Positions 28,299-38,816 of a stretch of 64,000 nucleotides of DNA are shown one piece after another. Under the pieces are notes generated by a model that was given only the letters and a program-made list of their open reading frames with translations, did no database searches and had not been told where the DNA came from. This DNA is from Emcibacteraceae bacterium (GTDB lineage Bacteria; Pseudomonadota; Alphaproteobacteria; Sphingomonadales; Emcibacteraceae). Numbering within the stretch: the stretch's first letter is position 1; every line of letters begins with the position of its first letter. The DNA is taken from contig CAJQRG010000036.1 of assembly GCA_905612225.1 (NCBI GenBank), positions 21,676-85,675 on the forward strand, in the 5' to 3' direction. A program made the position numbers and the translations under genes.

Positions 28299-29741
28299 AT
28301 GACCTTAAAGTTTGAAAATTGCTATGCTAAACTGGGGGATCGCTTTTCTGTAGCCATGGGCCCCGACCCTCTTTCTAATCCTAAAGCAGTAATTACAAAC
28401 GCCGCTTTGCTAAAATCTCTCAGGCTTGATAATTATTCACATGATGACCTGCTAGGCTTATTTAGTGGGCATCAAATCCCGAAAAGCGCATCGCCCCTAG
28501 CGATGGTTTATGCGGGGCATCAATTTGGAGGTTACAGTCCACAGCTTGGTGACGGCCGTGGCGTCCTCATTGGTCAAGTCAGAGATACTGAGAATAAGCT
28601 GATTGATCTCCATCTAAAAGGCGCAGGAAAAACTCCTTTTTCAAGAATGGGCGATGGTCGAGCGGTACTTCGTTCGTGCATAAGAGAATTTTTGGCCAGC
28701 GAGGCCTTATTTCATCTTGGAATACCGACGACCCGAGCGCTCGCCATTACAACAGGTGACGAACAAGTTAGGCGCGAAACCATTGAAAATGCCTCCCTTC
28801 TCATGCGCGCTAGCGATAGTCATATCAGGTTTGGATCATTCGAATATTTTAGTTATACCGATCAGCACACTGAACTAAAACAGCTTTGTGATTACACAAT
28901 AGAAACACATTTTCCAGAACTAAAAAATTCTGACAAGCCCTACGACGCGTTGCTTTTCGCGGCTTCAGAAAAAACGGGTAATCTTATTGCTCACTGGCAG
29001 GCCTTTGGGTTTGCGCACGGTGTCATGAACACTGACAATATGTCAATCATAGGTCAAACCTTTGACTACGGCCCTTATGGGTTCATGGAAAATTATGATC
29101 CTTATTATATATGCAATCATTCCGATGATCAGGGTCGATACGCCTTCAACCGTCAGCCCGAAATGGGGCGCTGGAATTGCCAGGCATTATCACAGGCCTT
29201 AGCTCCGCTGACTACCCCGGATGTGTTGGAAAAAGCCCTCAATTGTTATGAAGAAACCTTTCTGTCTTGTTACCATGGCCTTATGACTAAAAAACTAGGG
29301 TTTTCTACCTCTAAGCCTGAAGACAAAGCACTATATGAGGACCTTCTTGATTTGCTGGAAGGCTATGGCATAGATTATACTATATTTTTTAGATCGCTTA
29401 GCCAGTATTGTGCAGGCAAGGACTTTCACTCTCTTCTAAGCAACCAAAATTCTGCAGTTTCTTTCGCTCCATGGTTTGATCGTTACAACAAACGCCTGCA
29501 GATGGATATACTGTCCGAAACTGATCGTCACAAACAAATGTGTTCAACAAATCCTAAGTTTATATTAAGGAATTATCTTGCCCAGAAGGCAATACAAAAT
29601 TCTGAAGCGGGTGACCATTCTGAGCTTCATCGACTATATGATATTCTAAAATCTCCTTACAATGAACAGCTCGATCAGGAACAATATGCCCAAGAAACCC
29701 CAGACTGGGGCCAAAACCTTCAAATCAGCTGTTCGTCATGA
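28299..29741 (+). CDS. selO: Protein adenylyltransferase SelO (YdiU family)
   Basis: SelO is a pseudokinase-fold enzyme that transfers AMP to Ser/Thr/Tyr residues of proteins and is linked to redox stress. The 480-residue protein shows YAGHQFGGYSPQLGDGRGVL at ~64-83 and DLHLKGAGKTPFSRMGDGRA with the ATP-binding Lys/Arg. SCIREFLASEALFHLGIPTTRAL and the catalytic HGVMNTDNMSIIG, with metal-binding Asn/Asp and FDYGPYGFM, also match. It ends in ISCSS, where animal SelO carries selenocysteine and E. coli YdiU a redox-active Cys. No Sec codon is needed here. It follows the glutamate dehydrogenase by 66 bases and may have its own promoter. Confidence 0.95.
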   Translation: MTLKFENCYAKLGDRFSVAMGPDPLSNPKAVITNAALLKSLRLDNYSHDDLLGLFSGHQIPKSASPLAMVYAGHQFGGYSPQLGDGRGVLIGQVRDTENKLIDLHLKGAGKTPFSRMGDGRAVLRSCIREFLASEALFHLGIPTTRALAITTGDEQVRRETIENASLLMRASDSHIRFGSFEYFSYTDQHTELKQLCDYTIETHFPELKNSDKPYDALLFAASEKTGNLIAHWQAFGFAHGVMNTDNMSIIGQTFDYGPYGFMENYDPYYICNHSDDQGRYAFNRQPEMGRWNCQALSQALAPLTTPDVLEKALNCYEETFLSCYHGLMTKKLGFSTSKPEDKALYEDLLDLLEGYGIDYTIFFRSLSQYCAGKDFHSLLSNQNSAVSFAPWFDRYNKRLQMDILSETDRHKQMCSTNPKFILRNYLAQKAIQNSEAGDHSELHRLYDILKSPYNEQLDQEQYAQETPDWGQNLQISCSS

Positions 29742-29785
29742 CCCGGCCTCTAATACTAAGAACCTTTTAAAAATGCCTTTAAGGT

Positions 29786-31387
29786 TTAGTGTCTAAAATG
29801 ACGCATTCCAGTAAAGACCATAGCAAGCCCTTTGGCATCTGCGGCCGCAATAATTTCGTTGTCTCTAATCGATCCCCCGGGCTGAATAACTGCCGTAACG
29901 CCTGCATCTGCAGCACTTAAAAGTCCGTCAACAAACGGGAAAAATGCATCAGAAGCAACCACTGATCCCTCTGTCATATTATTCTTAAGCCCCGCTGCCT
30001 CACTAGCATCAAGGCCCTTACGAACTGCTGTTTTTGCACTATCCACACGGCTCATCTGACCTGCACCAATGCCGACTGTCGCGCCATTCTTCACATATAT
30101 AATAGCGTTTGATTTAACATGCTTACAAACCGTAAAGGCAAATAACATATCCTTAAGTTCCTGTTCGCTTGGTTGGCGTTTAGTAACCACTTTTAAGTCT
30201 GCTTGCGTGACTTTTCCATTATCCCGGCTCTGCGCCAAATAGCCCCCGGCTACGTTACGAATTGTTTGGCCAACACTGCGTGGGTCGGCGATGCCTCCAG
30301 TAAGAAGTAATCGTAGATTTTTTTTAGCTGACATAATTTCTAGCGCGGCATCGTCAGCATCAGTGGCTATTACTACTTCAGTAAAAACCTTAGTAATCTC
30401 ACGCGCAGTTGGCCCATCAAGCTTGCCATTCAGGGCTATTATGCCTCCAAAAGCACTAGTCTGGTCACAAAGAAGGGCCTTGTTATATGCTTCGATATAG
30501 TTAGCTCCACGAGCTACACCACAAGGGTTAGCATGTTTTATAATGGCAACTGCAGGTCCATCAGCAGGATCAAATTCACTTACCAGCTCAAATGCTGCAT
30601 CCGTATCATTTAAATTATTATAACTAAGTTCTTTTCCCTGAACCTGTTTTGCCGTAGCAACCCCTTTTCTGGGGTTCGAGCTGCGGCTAACATAAAAAGC
30701 CGCGTCCTGATGCGGGTTCTCACCGTACCTGAGCGATTGTCGTTTTTTGGCAGTAATATTAATACGGTCTGGATACTTATTCCCTAGTTCGGCAGCAAAC
30801 CAACTAGAAATAGCTGCGTCATAAGATCCTGTGCGAGCAAATGCTTTCGCCGCTAAGTTTTTACGTAACTTTTCTGTCGTTGTTCCATTGTTCTCCTTAA
30901 TCGATACCATAACATCCTCATAGTCTTCGGCCTCCACAACTACAGTAACAAAGACATGGTTTTTAGCAGCACTTCTAATCATCGCCGGGCCGCCAATATC
31001 TATATTTTCTATACAGGTCGTAAAATCCGCTCCCCTTTCTACCGTTTCCTCAAATGGATAAAGGTTAACTACGAGCAGATCAATAAGCCCAATATCGTGA
31101 TCGTCCATTGAGCTAAGATGATCATCATTATCACGAAGCGCTAGAAGTCCTCCGTGGATCTTTGGATGCAGTGTTTTAACCCGTCCATCCATCATTTCAG
31201 GAAAACTAGTGTGCTCGGCGACTTCTTTTACTGGAACTCCAGCATCTGCTAGTGTTTTTGCTGAGCCTCCCGTAGATAAAATTTCAACCCCTTGGTCACT
31301 CAAGAATTTTCCAAACTCAACAAGTCCTGTTTTATCTGAAACAGAAAGTAAAGCTCGCTTTATTGGTGTTAACGTTTTATCAATCAT
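29786..31387 (-). CDS. purH: Bifunctional AICAR transformylase / IMP cyclohydrolase
   Basis: PurH catalyses the last two steps of IMP synthesis: formylation of AICAR with 10-formyl-THF, then ring closure. The 533-residue protein begins with the MGS-like cyclohydrolase domain ([48 protein letters not shown]). It continues with the transformylase domain ([40 protein letters not shown]) and ends in [11 protein letters not shown], the typical C-terminus. The cluster with rsmB, rpe and the heparinase-like gene upstream is a standard alphaproteobacterial neighbourhood. Confidence 0.97.
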   Translation of the reverse strand: MIDKTLTPIKRALLSVSDKTGLVEFGKFLSDQGVEILSTGGSAKTLADAGVPVKEVAEHTSFPEMMDGRVKTLHPKIHGGLLALRDNDDHLSSMDDHDIGLIDLLVVNLYPFEETVERGADFTTCIENIDIGGPAMIRSAAKNHVFVTVVVEAEDYEDVMVSIKENNGTTTEKLRKNLAAKAFARTGSYDAAISSWFAAELGNKYPDRINITAKKRQSLRYGENPHQDAAFYVSRSSNPRKGVATAKQVQGKELSYNNLNDTDAAFELVSEFDPADGPAVAIIKHANPCGVARGANYIEAYNKALLCDQTSAFGGIIALNGKLDGPTAREITKVFTEVVIATDADDAALEIMSAKKNLRLLLTGGIADPRSVGQTIRNVAGGYLAQSRDNGKVTQADLKVVTKRQPSEQELKDMLFAFTVCKHVKSNAIIYVKNGATVGIGAGQMSRVDSAKTAVRKGLDASEAAGLKNNMTEGSVVASDAFFPFVDGLLSAADAGVTAVIQPGGSIRDNEIIAAADAKGLAMVFTGMRHFRH

Positions 31388-31482
31388 AAATTATCTCTTT
31401 TATACTATATCTAAAAATTACTATTATTTCCCTAGCGTGGTAATATACTTTTACTCTTTGCGCAAGATCAAATGGCTCTTCA

Positions 31483-33195
31483 TCATTCAAGCTGTAAAGA
31501 CCATAATACGGTCGTAATAACCTCACCCGTTTCCCCTGATAATACAATTTGTTTAGAAGCTGAACCCTTGCCTTCTTTACCAAAGTAAGTGCTGCTTTCA
31601 AGGCTGCCTTCTGCGCCGCGATATCTAAAGTACCACAACTCGCCACTCTCCAGACTAAGGCAGAGCATCTCCTCCTGTTTATTTTGTGTCACCGAAACAT
31701 CGGGATGTAAATGGAACCTGATATTAAAAGGTACCTTATCAAGGTTCTTTCTCATTTCGTGATGTTCTATAATATCTTCCCCACGGACATTTTCACCAGT
31801 TTCACTAACATAAATAAGTCGTTTATGCAGATACCCGCAAGACAAAACATATCCATCATGTTCGGATTCGATTAGCACTTGGCCGTGCCCCTCAATCATC
31901 CGACTACTCACTTTTGATACTCCAGGACCGATTAATCCGTCTTCGCGTATTTCGCTACTGTTTTTATTGTTTAAAACTAGCGTGGAATGAGCTGCGGAGC
32001 CTCTTAAATCCCTTAAAATTAAACTTGCTTTATCTCCATTAATAAAAGGCGCAGCACCACAATTTACTACGAGCCGTTCTCGGCCACGGCTCATTTCGAA
32101 AGCGTGTGTCCCGCAATGGCTCGCCGCACTCTTATCCAGTTCAGGAGGTGGCCCAACATCTATAATAATCAGGCTTTTCCTTTTTTCTATCCTAGCAAAA
32201 CCACTCTGTTCAGAAATCTCTGACTTATTATCTTTCTGACCAGTCCTTAAAAGAGCTAAATAAATATCTTCGTCGCTTTGTATCCCCACCCCATTAAAAA
32301 GGGCTAATTTTCCATCACCGTGAATTATATTTTCAAGGTTTGTCGCCATGCGTAAAGTTGCTAACAAAACCTCCTCAGGTTCTTCTCGGCCAGTTTTCTT
32401 AAAGGCCTCTCCTAGTAAAACAAAACTTAAATACAACTGAAGCAATTTTTGTGGGGCTTGGCTTCTAAGGGCGTCATCAGCAAAAACTTCCTTTTCAACG
32501 GCTTTCCTTAAAAGCGAACAGCCTTTTTTCAACCAGCTTTCTCCCCCTGGAACAAAAAGCCCAGAAAGAGTAAGACCTACAATTGCTCTAAGATTATTTA
32601 GAGCTTCCCTTTCATCAGTTGATATGTTCATCAAGAAGCGAGCATGACGCGCAATCATATCTAGAACACACCTCCTATAGGTTAAGTCTTCTGTATCCAA
32701 AATAAGAGGTGCAAATAAAAGCCAGTTAGTGTTTCTTTCTCCAACGACATCGGCGCCCCACGAAACTGCGCCCCACTGATTATTTTGCTCAATCCATGCC
32801 GCAACTAATTCTTGTCCACGTTTTTTAGCGCCCTCTTGATTTTCTGCCTGATGCAAATCTATTAACCAGCGAAAAGAATGGAGATACTCAAGCCAATTAT
32901 TATTAAGGTTTGTCGCTCGCCAAACATCGCCCCCCAACCACAAGTTTTGATCATTTTTTGGATTCTCAAGGATATGGCCGTCAGCAACAATTTTCCCGTA
33001 GACCAATTTGGCCCCTGCAGAAGGTGAGCCAGGCCAAATAACTTTAGGTGTCCCCAATAGATATAATGGATTATCACCTCTTAGGCTTAATTTATGATAA
33101 AAACTATTGTTTTTGGTCCTGCTAATAGCTTCCGCTATAGAGGTGTGTATTTTCCCGCGGGGCGGAGAAACAGGTTTTCGGCGCAACTGTACCAT
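31483..33195 (-). CDS. Heparinase II/III family protein
   Basis: A 570-residue protein. The N-terminal ~300 residues form a helical toroid-like region (SFRWLIDLHQAE, NWLLFAPLILD, NNLRAIVGLTLSGLF). The C-terminal half is the beta-rich Hepar_II_III domain (CGTHAFEMSRGRERLVVNCG, AAHSTLVLNNKNSS, GYVLSCGYLHKRLIYVS). Family members are polysaccharide lyases, but this version next to purH/rpe is widespread in Alphaproteobacteria and its substrate is unknown. I see no signal peptide, which is unusual for a lyase. I chose ATG at 33195, which has GGGGGA seven bases upstream, rather than the ATG five codons earlier that contains this sequence. Confidence 0.88.
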   Translation of the reverse strand: MVQLRRKPVSPPRGKIHTSIAEAISRTKNNSFYHKLSLRGDNPLYLLGTPKVIWPGSPSAGAKLVYGKIVADGHILENPKNDQNLWLGGDVWRATNLNNNWLEYLHSFRWLIDLHQAENQEGAKKRGQELVAAWIEQNNQWGAVSWGADVVGERNTNWLLFAPLILDTEDLTYRRCVLDMIARHARFLMNISTDEREALNNLRAIVGLTLSGLFVPGGESWLKKGCSLLRKAVEKEVFADDALRSQAPQKLLQLYLSFVLLGEAFKKTGREEPEEVLLATLRMATNLENIIHGDGKLALFNGVGIQSDEDIYLALLRTGQKDNKSEISEQSGFARIEKRKSLIIIDVGPPPELDKSAASHCGTHAFEMSRGRERLVVNCGAAPFINGDKASLILRDLRGSAAHSTLVLNNKNSSEIREDGLIGPGVSKVSSRMIEGHGQVLIESEHDGYVLSCGYLHKRLIYVSETGENVRGEDIIEHHEMRKNLDKVPFNIRFHLHPDVSVTQNKQEEMLCLSLESGELWYFRYRGAEGSLESSTYFGKEGKGSASKQIVLSGETGEVITTVLWSLQLE

Positions 33196-33281
33196 ATATA
33201 CTTCCCCCATTACTCACTAAGAAATCCTACCATAGCTCTTACTGAAAATCATACTAATTACTGTGATAAAATGAAATAGTT

Positions 33282-33944
33282 TTAGTCGCCCCGAAGCGCC
33301 TTAATATTCTTTGAATAATTATCAGGCCCGCCAACAAATGTAGCAGTACCTGCAACCAGCACATCGGCCCCAGCATCAATCGCGCTCTTGGCTGTGATCA
33401 TGTTGATGCCGCCATCAACCTGAAGATCAATTGGCCTACCTTCTTTTTCAATCATTTTTCTAACTGCTCTTATTTTATTTAATGAGGTTGGTATAAATTT
33501 CTGTCCTCCAAAGCCAGGATTAACGCTCATAATTAAAATTAAGTCAACTAGGTCCATGATGTTTTCAAGAGCGCTGACTGGAGTTCCTGGGTTAAGAGAA
33601 ATACCGGCTTTCTTGCCAAGTGATCTGATGAATTGCAAGGTACGATGGAAATTTGGCGTTGCCTCTGCATGGATAGTGATGATATCAGCTCCAGCCTCTG
33701 CAAACGCTTCAATATATGGATCTACCGGTGCAATCATTAGATGAACATCAAATACTTTCTTACTATGGGGGCGAATAGCCTTAACTACGTCCGGGCCAAT
33801 AGTGATATTAGGAACAAAATGTCCATCCATTACATCAACATGGATGTAGTCTGCGCCCGCCTCTGTAATTGCAGCGACTTCCTGTCCAAGCTTTGCAAAA
33901 TCCGCAGATAATATTGACGGTGCTATTTTTATATTTGAGACCAT
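33282..33944 (-). CDS. rpe: Ribulose-phosphate 3-epimerase
   Basis: Rpe interconverts ribulose-5-phosphate and xylulose-5-phosphate in the pentose-phosphate pathway. The 220-residue TIM barrel shows [17 protein letters not shown] at the N-terminus, [17 protein letters not shown] with metal His/Asp at ~35-51, FDVHLMI, the [13 protein letters not shown] strand, [15 protein letters not shown] and [13 protein letters not shown] with the catalytic Asp. Ten bases separate it from rsmB upstream, so the two are co-transcribed. Confidence 0.97.
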   Translation of the reverse strand: MVSNIKIAPSILSADFAKLGQEVAAITEAGADYIHVDVMDGHFVPNITIGPDVVKAIRPHSKKVFDVHLMIAPVDPYIEAFAEAGADIITIHAEATPNFHRTLQFIRSLGKKAGISLNPGTPVSALENIMDLVDLILIMSVNPGFGGQKFIPTSLNKIRAVRKMIEKEGRPIDLQVDGGINMITAKSAIDAGADVLVAGTATFVGGPDNYSKNIKALRGD

Positions 33945-33954
33945 TCTGCTATCC

Positions 33955-35247
33955 TTAACTTTTAGTCAACCGTGAAATGAAAAAGCTGTCGATGCCATCA
34001 CTCATATGGTGACCTAACGTTTGAACATCCCCGCTCTCAAGGATCGCCTGCTCCAAGCCTTCGAGTTCTTCCACTTTGATCCCTTTTCGTTTTAACGATC
34101 GATGGCGCTCCAGTAAAGCTTTAATCTGATCTGGACCCTCCTCTTGTTGCATCGAACAGACCGAATACACTAACACACCCCCTTTATTGAGTAATGAAAC
34201 TGCGTGATTTAACATTTTTGTCTGAAGCACAGCTAGATCATCAACGTCCTTCTTTGTTCGGGTGTGAAGTATTTCAGGATGGCGGCGAATAGTCCCTGTT
34301 GATGAGCAAGGAGCATCAAGTAATATAAAATCATAAAGTTTTTTTGGTTTATACAACAAAACGTCTGACATTACGACGTCAACGCTAAGGTCAAGCCTTG
34401 TCATGTTCTCTTTAAGTCGATTGAGGCGTCTTTCAGAAAAATCTACTGCTGTAACCTTATTGCCCGCAGCGGCAGATTGCGCAGCCTTGCCTCCTGGTGC
34501 AGCGCAGAGGTCAAGTACGTTTTTTCCCCCGACAGCTCCTAGTAGCACGCAAGGAATTCGCGCAGCGACATCCTGTACCCACCATACGCCATCGTTATAA
34601 CCATCAAGTTCGGTAATTTTCCCTGCCTTTGAAATTCTGATGCTGCCGCCCAGCACTACTTGTCCACTCAGTCGCTTCGCCCACTCCTTTTGGTCGCAGT
34701 GGGGCTTTAAGCTAATATCTAGGGGTGCTTCGGTTAAAAGAGTGGATAAAATTTGTTTCACCACTGCTGACCCATAATATTCATCCCAGCTTTTAAGTAA
34801 CCATGGTGGAAAATTTAATCTCGTATTACTATATTTCTTTTCTAGCTCTTCGTGCTCCCGATCAACTCTCCGTAGTACGGCATTAACAGTATTCTTCAAA
34901 TAGTGTAAATTTTTTGGCGCCCTCTTCTCTAATAGGATAACTGATGTGTTGACGGCGGCATGAGCGGGAACTTCACTATAAAGAAGCTGGACAAGCCCCA
35001 ATCTCAAGATATGGCGAACTTGCGTCTGCGTATTTCCAAGTTTCTTTTTTGTACAGTGGTTTATAATGCGGTCAATTTGACCAAGCCGTCTTATTGCGGT
35101 CGTCGTCAAATGACGAACAAAGGCTCTGTCCTGAATAGATATTTCCCGACAGAATTTTTCGATTGAGCCGTCTAACGTTGCGCCTTCATCCAGCACCTTC
35201 TTAATAACTAAAAATGCCGCTTCTCTGCTTTTAATATCATTTGCCAT
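33955..35247 (-). CDS. rsmB: 16S rRNA (cytosine-C5)-methyltransferase RsmB family
   Basis: RsmB-type enzymes make m5C967 in 16S rRNA. The 430-residue protein has an N-terminal NusB-like helical RNA-binding domain (~1-135, with [16 protein letters not shown] and [13 protein letters not shown]). The SAM-dependent domain shows [18 protein letters not shown] for cofactor binding, [18 protein letters not shown] with the catalytic Cys, and [17 protein letters not shown] with the second Cys. The start is ATG at 35245-35247. It is first in the rsmB-rpe-heparinase-purH minus-strand group and divergent from the DUF1674 gene. Confidence 0.94.
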   Translation of the reverse strand: MANDIKSREAAFLVIKKVLDEGATLDGSIEKFCREISIQDRAFVRHLTTTAIRRLGQIDRIINHCTKKKLGNTQTQVRHILRLGLVQLLYSEVPAHAAVNTSVILLEKRAPKNLHYLKNTVNAVLRRVDREHEELEKKYSNTRLNFPPWLLKSWDEYYGSAVVKQILSTLLTEAPLDISLKPHCDQKEWAKRLSGQVVLGGSIRISKAGKITELDGYNDGVWWVQDVAARIPCVLLGAVGGKNVLDLCAAPGGKAAQSAAAGNKVTAVDFSERRLNRLKENMTRLDLSVDVVMSDVLLYKPKKLYDFILLDAPCSSTGTIRRHPEILHTRTKKDVDDLAVLQTKMLNHAVSLLNKGGVLVYSVCSMQQEEGPDQIKALLERHRSLKRKGIKVEELEGLEQAILESGDVQTLGHHMSDGIDSFFISRLTKS

Positions 35248-35391
35248 AAATATATCCTAAACCGTTGTGTCGCATTAGCACAGGGATAAACTTTTGCCAA
35301 GGAGTAGATTTCTTTTCGTGAAGTGTTGGTGTATAATTATATGTAATAATTAGTTTGATCTAAAGTGTCGTCATAATATTGGAGCTCCAGA

Positions 35392-35550
35392 ATGAAAAAG
35401 AAAATAATTACATCAGAAAAGATCTCTGAAAACCTTTCTGCTCCCGTGGAAAAGAAAAAGAAACTACCGAAGGAGCTTGGCGGCCGCGAGGGACCTGACC
35501 CTGTCCGTTTCGGAGATTGGGAAAATAAGGGTATTGCTTCAGATTTTTAG
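35392..35550 (+). CDS. DUF1674 / succinate dehydrogenase assembly factor 4-like small protein
   Basis: A 52-residue open frame starting at ATG 35392 with GGAG upstream and ending at TAG 35548-35550. After a Lys-rich N-terminus it contains the complete DUF1674 signature, KELGGREGPDPVRFGDWEN, and ends KGIASDF, as in the family. Mitochondrial SDHAF4 (Sdh8), which protects flavinylated SdhA during complex II assembly, belongs to this family; a similar role here is inferred. The gene lies beside rsmB, as it often does in Alphaproteobacteria, and 15 bases before the sterol-desaturase-like gene. Confidence 0.9.
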   Translation: MKKKIITSEKISENLSAPVEKKKKLPKELGGREGPDPVRFGDWENKGIASDF

Positions 35551-35565
35551 GGAGTATGATCATTT

Positions 35566-36396
35566 ATGGATTTTTTAATTGAAAATGAGCAAGCCATTCG
35601 CGTAAGCGTCTTTTTAAGCCTTTTACTGATATTAGGTGGAGCAGAGCTGATAGCTCCCCTTGCCAAACGACAAATGGGCCGACCTTCTCAATGGCTTACC
35701 AATCTCTCAATTGTCCTTCTGGATAATTTGACGCTTAAATATTTATTTCCTCTGCTCGCCGTTGGCGTCGCTGAGCTATCATCAAAATCTGGTATCGGTC
35801 TATTTAACGCTTTAAGTTTAAATTTTTGGTTTGAGTTTGGATTAACTCTTCTTCTTCTTGATTTTTTGATGTATTGCCAACACGTGCTTATGCATAAAGT
35901 TCCAATACTTTGGCGACTACACCGCATGCATCATACGGAGATAAGCCTAGATGTATCCTCGGCTGTGAGATTCCATCCCATCGAAATTATTTTTTCTATG
36001 TTATTTAAAATGGGCTTCATTCTAATGCTTGGAATATCAGTAGAAGCTGTGATTGTTTTTGAAATACTCCTTAATGGCCTTGCTTTATTTAACCATAGTA
36101 ATTTAAAAATTCCGCACTCATTCGAAAATATCTTGAGAAAAGTTATTGTTACACCAGAAATTCACTGGATCCATCATTCGGAGGTTGTTCGAGAGACTAA
36201 GGGTAATTTTGGTTTTAATCTAATATTTTGGGATAAGGCCTTTAGTACATATATTGATAAACCAACTTTAAATTATGACGTCATGCAGCAGGGGCTCAGC
36301 GAATTTGGCTTTACAACCCCCCTAAGCCTCAAAGAATTAATAATATCACCCTTTAAAAACTATCCCCCGACAGCACCCGCGAAAGAAACCCCGTGA
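35566..36396 (+). CDS. Sterol desaturase / fatty-acid hydroxylase family membrane protein
   Basis: A 276-residue membrane di-iron protein. Hydrophobic segments occur at ~10-32, ~45-65, ~82-103 and ~140-165. Histidine motifs are HVLMH at ~107-111, HRMHH at ~120-124, FHPIE at ~136 and the C-terminal HWIHHSE near 204-210. This is the arrangement of the FA_hydroxylase (ERG3/ERG25-like) family, which hydroxylates or desaturates lipid substrates. The substrate is not predictable. The stop overlaps the next gene's GTG by four bases, so it is translationally coupled to a patatin-like phospholipase, hinting at joint action on membrane lipids. Confidence 0.88.
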   Translation: MDFLIENEQAIRVSVFLSLLLILGGAELIAPLAKRQMGRPSQWLTNLSIVLLDNLTLKYLFPLLAVGVAELSSKSGIGLFNALSLNFWFEFGLTLLLLDFLMYCQHVLMHKVPILWRLHRMHHTEISLDVSSAVRFHPIEIIFSMLFKMGFILMLGISVEAVIVFEILLNGLALFNHSNLKIPHSFENILRKVIVTPEIHWIHHSEVVRETKGNFGFNLIFWDKAFSTYIDKPTLNYDVMQQGLSEFGFTTPLSLKELIISPFKNYPPTAPAKETP

Positions 36397-38816
36397 AAGA
36401 AAAAGAGCTGCGATTAGCGCTGGTATGTTTTGGTGGCGTATCTCTCGCAGTTTATATTCACGGCGTTAGTAAAGAAATGCTAAAATTAGCCAGAGCGTCT
36501 AAGGCAATCCACGCCAGCCCGGATCCCCAAGATATAACAAGAGATAAATATCTCTATCCCAATAAAAATATCACTGATATTCCAGATACGGAGCTAGTTT
36601 ATTTTGATATTTTAAAAAGCTTTTTACCGGAACTAGACCTGAGAATTATTATTGATACTATCGCAGGCGCCTCTGCAGGGGGAATGAATAGCATTTTCCT
36701 AGCCCGTGCAATTTCCCATGATCTTAATTTTGATCACCTTCGCCACCACTGGCTCATCGAGGCCGATGTTAGCCGACTTATTGGAACGAAAAAAAATGCT
36801 GTTCATTGGAGCCATCTTTTTTCTAAACCACTAATAAGTCTTTTAAGTAGTAAATTTCTTGGTAAGAGTAATTTAAGTACAAAAGTTAAGGAAAAGCTCC
36901 CCGCCCTCCTTAACCTTTGGGACCTAAAGCCACCTTTTAATGGCCCTCACCTCCTTGGTTTAGTGTATAGTGGCCTTAAGGGTATGGGGGCTATTAATTA
37001 TCAGTCTCTATTACCACGCGGTCACAAGCTGGAGCTTTTTGTTACGGTTACTGATTTTTACGGCTACAAGCGCACTATGTTTCTAAATGATCCGCCAGTT
37101 ACGTCCGAAACTGAGCATCGCCATAATCTTAAATTTAGTTATTTTAAAAGGCCTCATAACAAACATTTATCAAAGTTTGAAAGTGATTTTGACGATCGTG
37201 GACTTGCCTCCCTGTGCTTTGCCGCAAGAGCAACGGCATGCTTTCCTGGAGCCTTTCCGCCTGCCCAACTTCGTGAAACTGATAGTTTCTTTAAAGAGCA
37301 AGGAAAAACATGGGAAGGAAAGATGAACTTTATTTCTAAAAACTTTAAAGAATACCAACAAGCAGGCGCCGATCCAGAGCTAACCTCTTTTATCGATGGC
37401 AGCATACTTAACAATAAGCCCTTTGATCAAGCCATCAACGCTATTCACGACCGGCCTGCATTTAGAGAGGTCAGCCGACGGATAATATATATAGACCCCA
37501 AGCCCGCAAGCTTTAAGCACACGGCTAATGGCACCCCGCCAACTATGTTTACGACACTGAAAGGTGCTATGTCAGACATTCCCATGAATGAGCCCATGCA
37601 TGATGATCTTGAGGACATTGCGGCTCATAATCGGCAGGTTGAAAAAATTCGCTCTGTCATAAATTCGGTAAAGCCAAGCGTAGAAAAGTTTGTTAACAGT
37701 ATTTTACCAAAGTTACATAATCAAATCACTACCGCTGCAAATTTACAAAAATGGCGTGATAAGGCCCGCACGAGTGCGGCCGCAGCATCCGGCTACTCCT
37801 ACGAAGCTTATACAAGCTTAAAAGTTCAAAGCACCGTGGAGGATCTTACAGAATTAATATCTGATATATGTGATCTAGAGCCACAAGGCACTGAAAAAGA
37901 GCGTTTATTTTTCTTTATGCACTCTTGGGTACTTAAGGATACGTTGGAAAAAGGCCCCTTAGTTACTGCTCCGTCATGGACGAAATTTACCCTTAGCTTT
38001 GATATTAACTATCAAAAAAGACGGCTCCACTTTCTTATTCAAGAATTAAATAATCAGTATTCGTTTAATCCAAACTGTGTAAACAAGCTTGATGTTTACA
38101 AAATGGCTCTTTATCAAATTCTAGAAACAATAAAAAGGCCTGCCATTATTAATGCAGTTAAAGTTTCTAATAGAGTTACCCTGAAAGAGCTCGTTAAAAA
38201 GGTTGCTGCGTTGCCTATTAGTGATGATCTTGAGAATCAAAAAAACTGCGCGCTTTTAAATAAGACCACTCCCGTTATGGAAAATATCTTAGAAATTTTA
38301 TTGAATGTCATCCGGCTGGATCAAGTAAGAGACAAAATCGATAACGTTATAGCTATTCAACTTAATGGTTCATGGGAAAATAACTTCCGACAAAGCCTAA
38401 TCACAAATTATTTAGGGTTTGCTTTTTGGGATGTCATTACATTTTCAATTATAGGCTCAAAAGCTATTGGTGAGTTTAATGAAATTCTTGTAAACCGTAT
38501 TAGCCCAGATGACAATCTTGTCCTAAAATCAGATCCGCTTGAAATGCCCCTAAAGGGAACAGCCATGCGAAGTTTTGGCGCCTTCTTTAGTCGAGCAGAC
38601 CGTGAAAATGACTACCTTTGGGGCAGGCTTAATGGGGCAGAGCGCCTCATAGACATGCTTTATGAGCAATCAACGTCTGAGGATATAAGTCATAAATTAG
38701 ACATAGTTGCGATCAAAAAGAAGGCCTTTAGCTCCATTCTCGAGGCAGAAAAAAAGCACTTAAAGGTTATTCCTGAATTATTTAAAAAAATTCACAGACG
38801 CATCCGCAAGCTTTAA
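36393..38816 (+). CDS. Patatin-like phospholipase with DUF3376
   Basis: An 807-residue acyl hydrolase. The N-terminus LRLALVCFGGVSLAVYIHGV carries the glycine-rich oxyanion loop. The nucleophile elbow GASAGGMNS (Gly-x-Ser-x-Gly) lies at about 94-102, and FIDGSILNNKPF near residue 335 supplies the catalytic Asp (DGS). A long helical region typical of patatin-DUF3376 proteins follows, with ERLIDMLYEQ near the end. There is no signal peptide. The start is GTG overlapping the previous stop. The gene ends one base before the sufT stop on the other strand, so the two genes abut tail to tail with no spacer. Confidence 0.9.
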   Translation: MKEKELRLALVCFGGVSLAVYIHGVSKEMLKLARASKAIHASPDPQDITRDKYLYPNKNITDIPDTELVYFDILKSFLPELDLRIIIDTIAGASAGGMNSIFLARAISHDLNFDHLRHHWLIEADVSRLIGTKKNAVHWSHLFSKPLISLLSSKFLGKSNLSTKVKEKLPALLNLWDLKPPFNGPHLLGLVYSGLKGMGAINYQSLLPRGHKLELFVTVTDFYGYKRTMFLNDPPVTSETEHRHNLKFSYFKRPHNKHLSKFESDFDDRGLASLCFAARATACFPGAFPPAQLRETDSFFKEQGKTWEGKMNFISKNFKEYQQAGADPELTSFIDGSILNNKPFDQAINAIHDRPAFREVSRRIIYIDPKPASFKHTANGTPPTMFTTLKGAMSDIPMNEPMHDDLEDIAAHNRQVEKIRSVINSVKPSVEKFVNSILPKLHNQITTAANLQKWRDKARTSAAAASGYSYEAYTSLKVQSTVEDLTELISDICDLEPQGTEKERLFFFMHSWVLKDTLEKGPLVTAPSWTKFTLSFDINYQKRRLHFLIQELNNQYSFNPNCVNKLDVYKMALYQILETIKRPAIINAVKVSNRVTLKELVKKVAALPISDDLENQKNCALLNKTTPVMENILEILLNVIRLDQVRDKIDNVIAIQLNGSWENNFRQSLITNYLGFAFWDVITFSIIGSKAIGEFNEILVNRISPDDNLVLKSDPLEMPLKGTAMRSFGAFFSRADRENDYLWGRLNGAERLIDMLYEQSTSEDISHKLDIVAIKKKAFSSILEAEKKHLKVIPELFKKIHRRIRKL

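Noticed and set aside
29727..29741. Selenocysteine at the SelO C-terminus
   Set aside because: The frame ends in Cys-Ser-Ser followed by a normal TGA stop; no SECIS-like hairpin was noticed and Cys-containing SelO is usual in bacteria.
29761..29786. Inverted repeat AACCTT...AAGGTT between selO and purH as terminator
   Set aside because: The stem is short and A/T-rich with a long loop and no T-tract; too weak to call.
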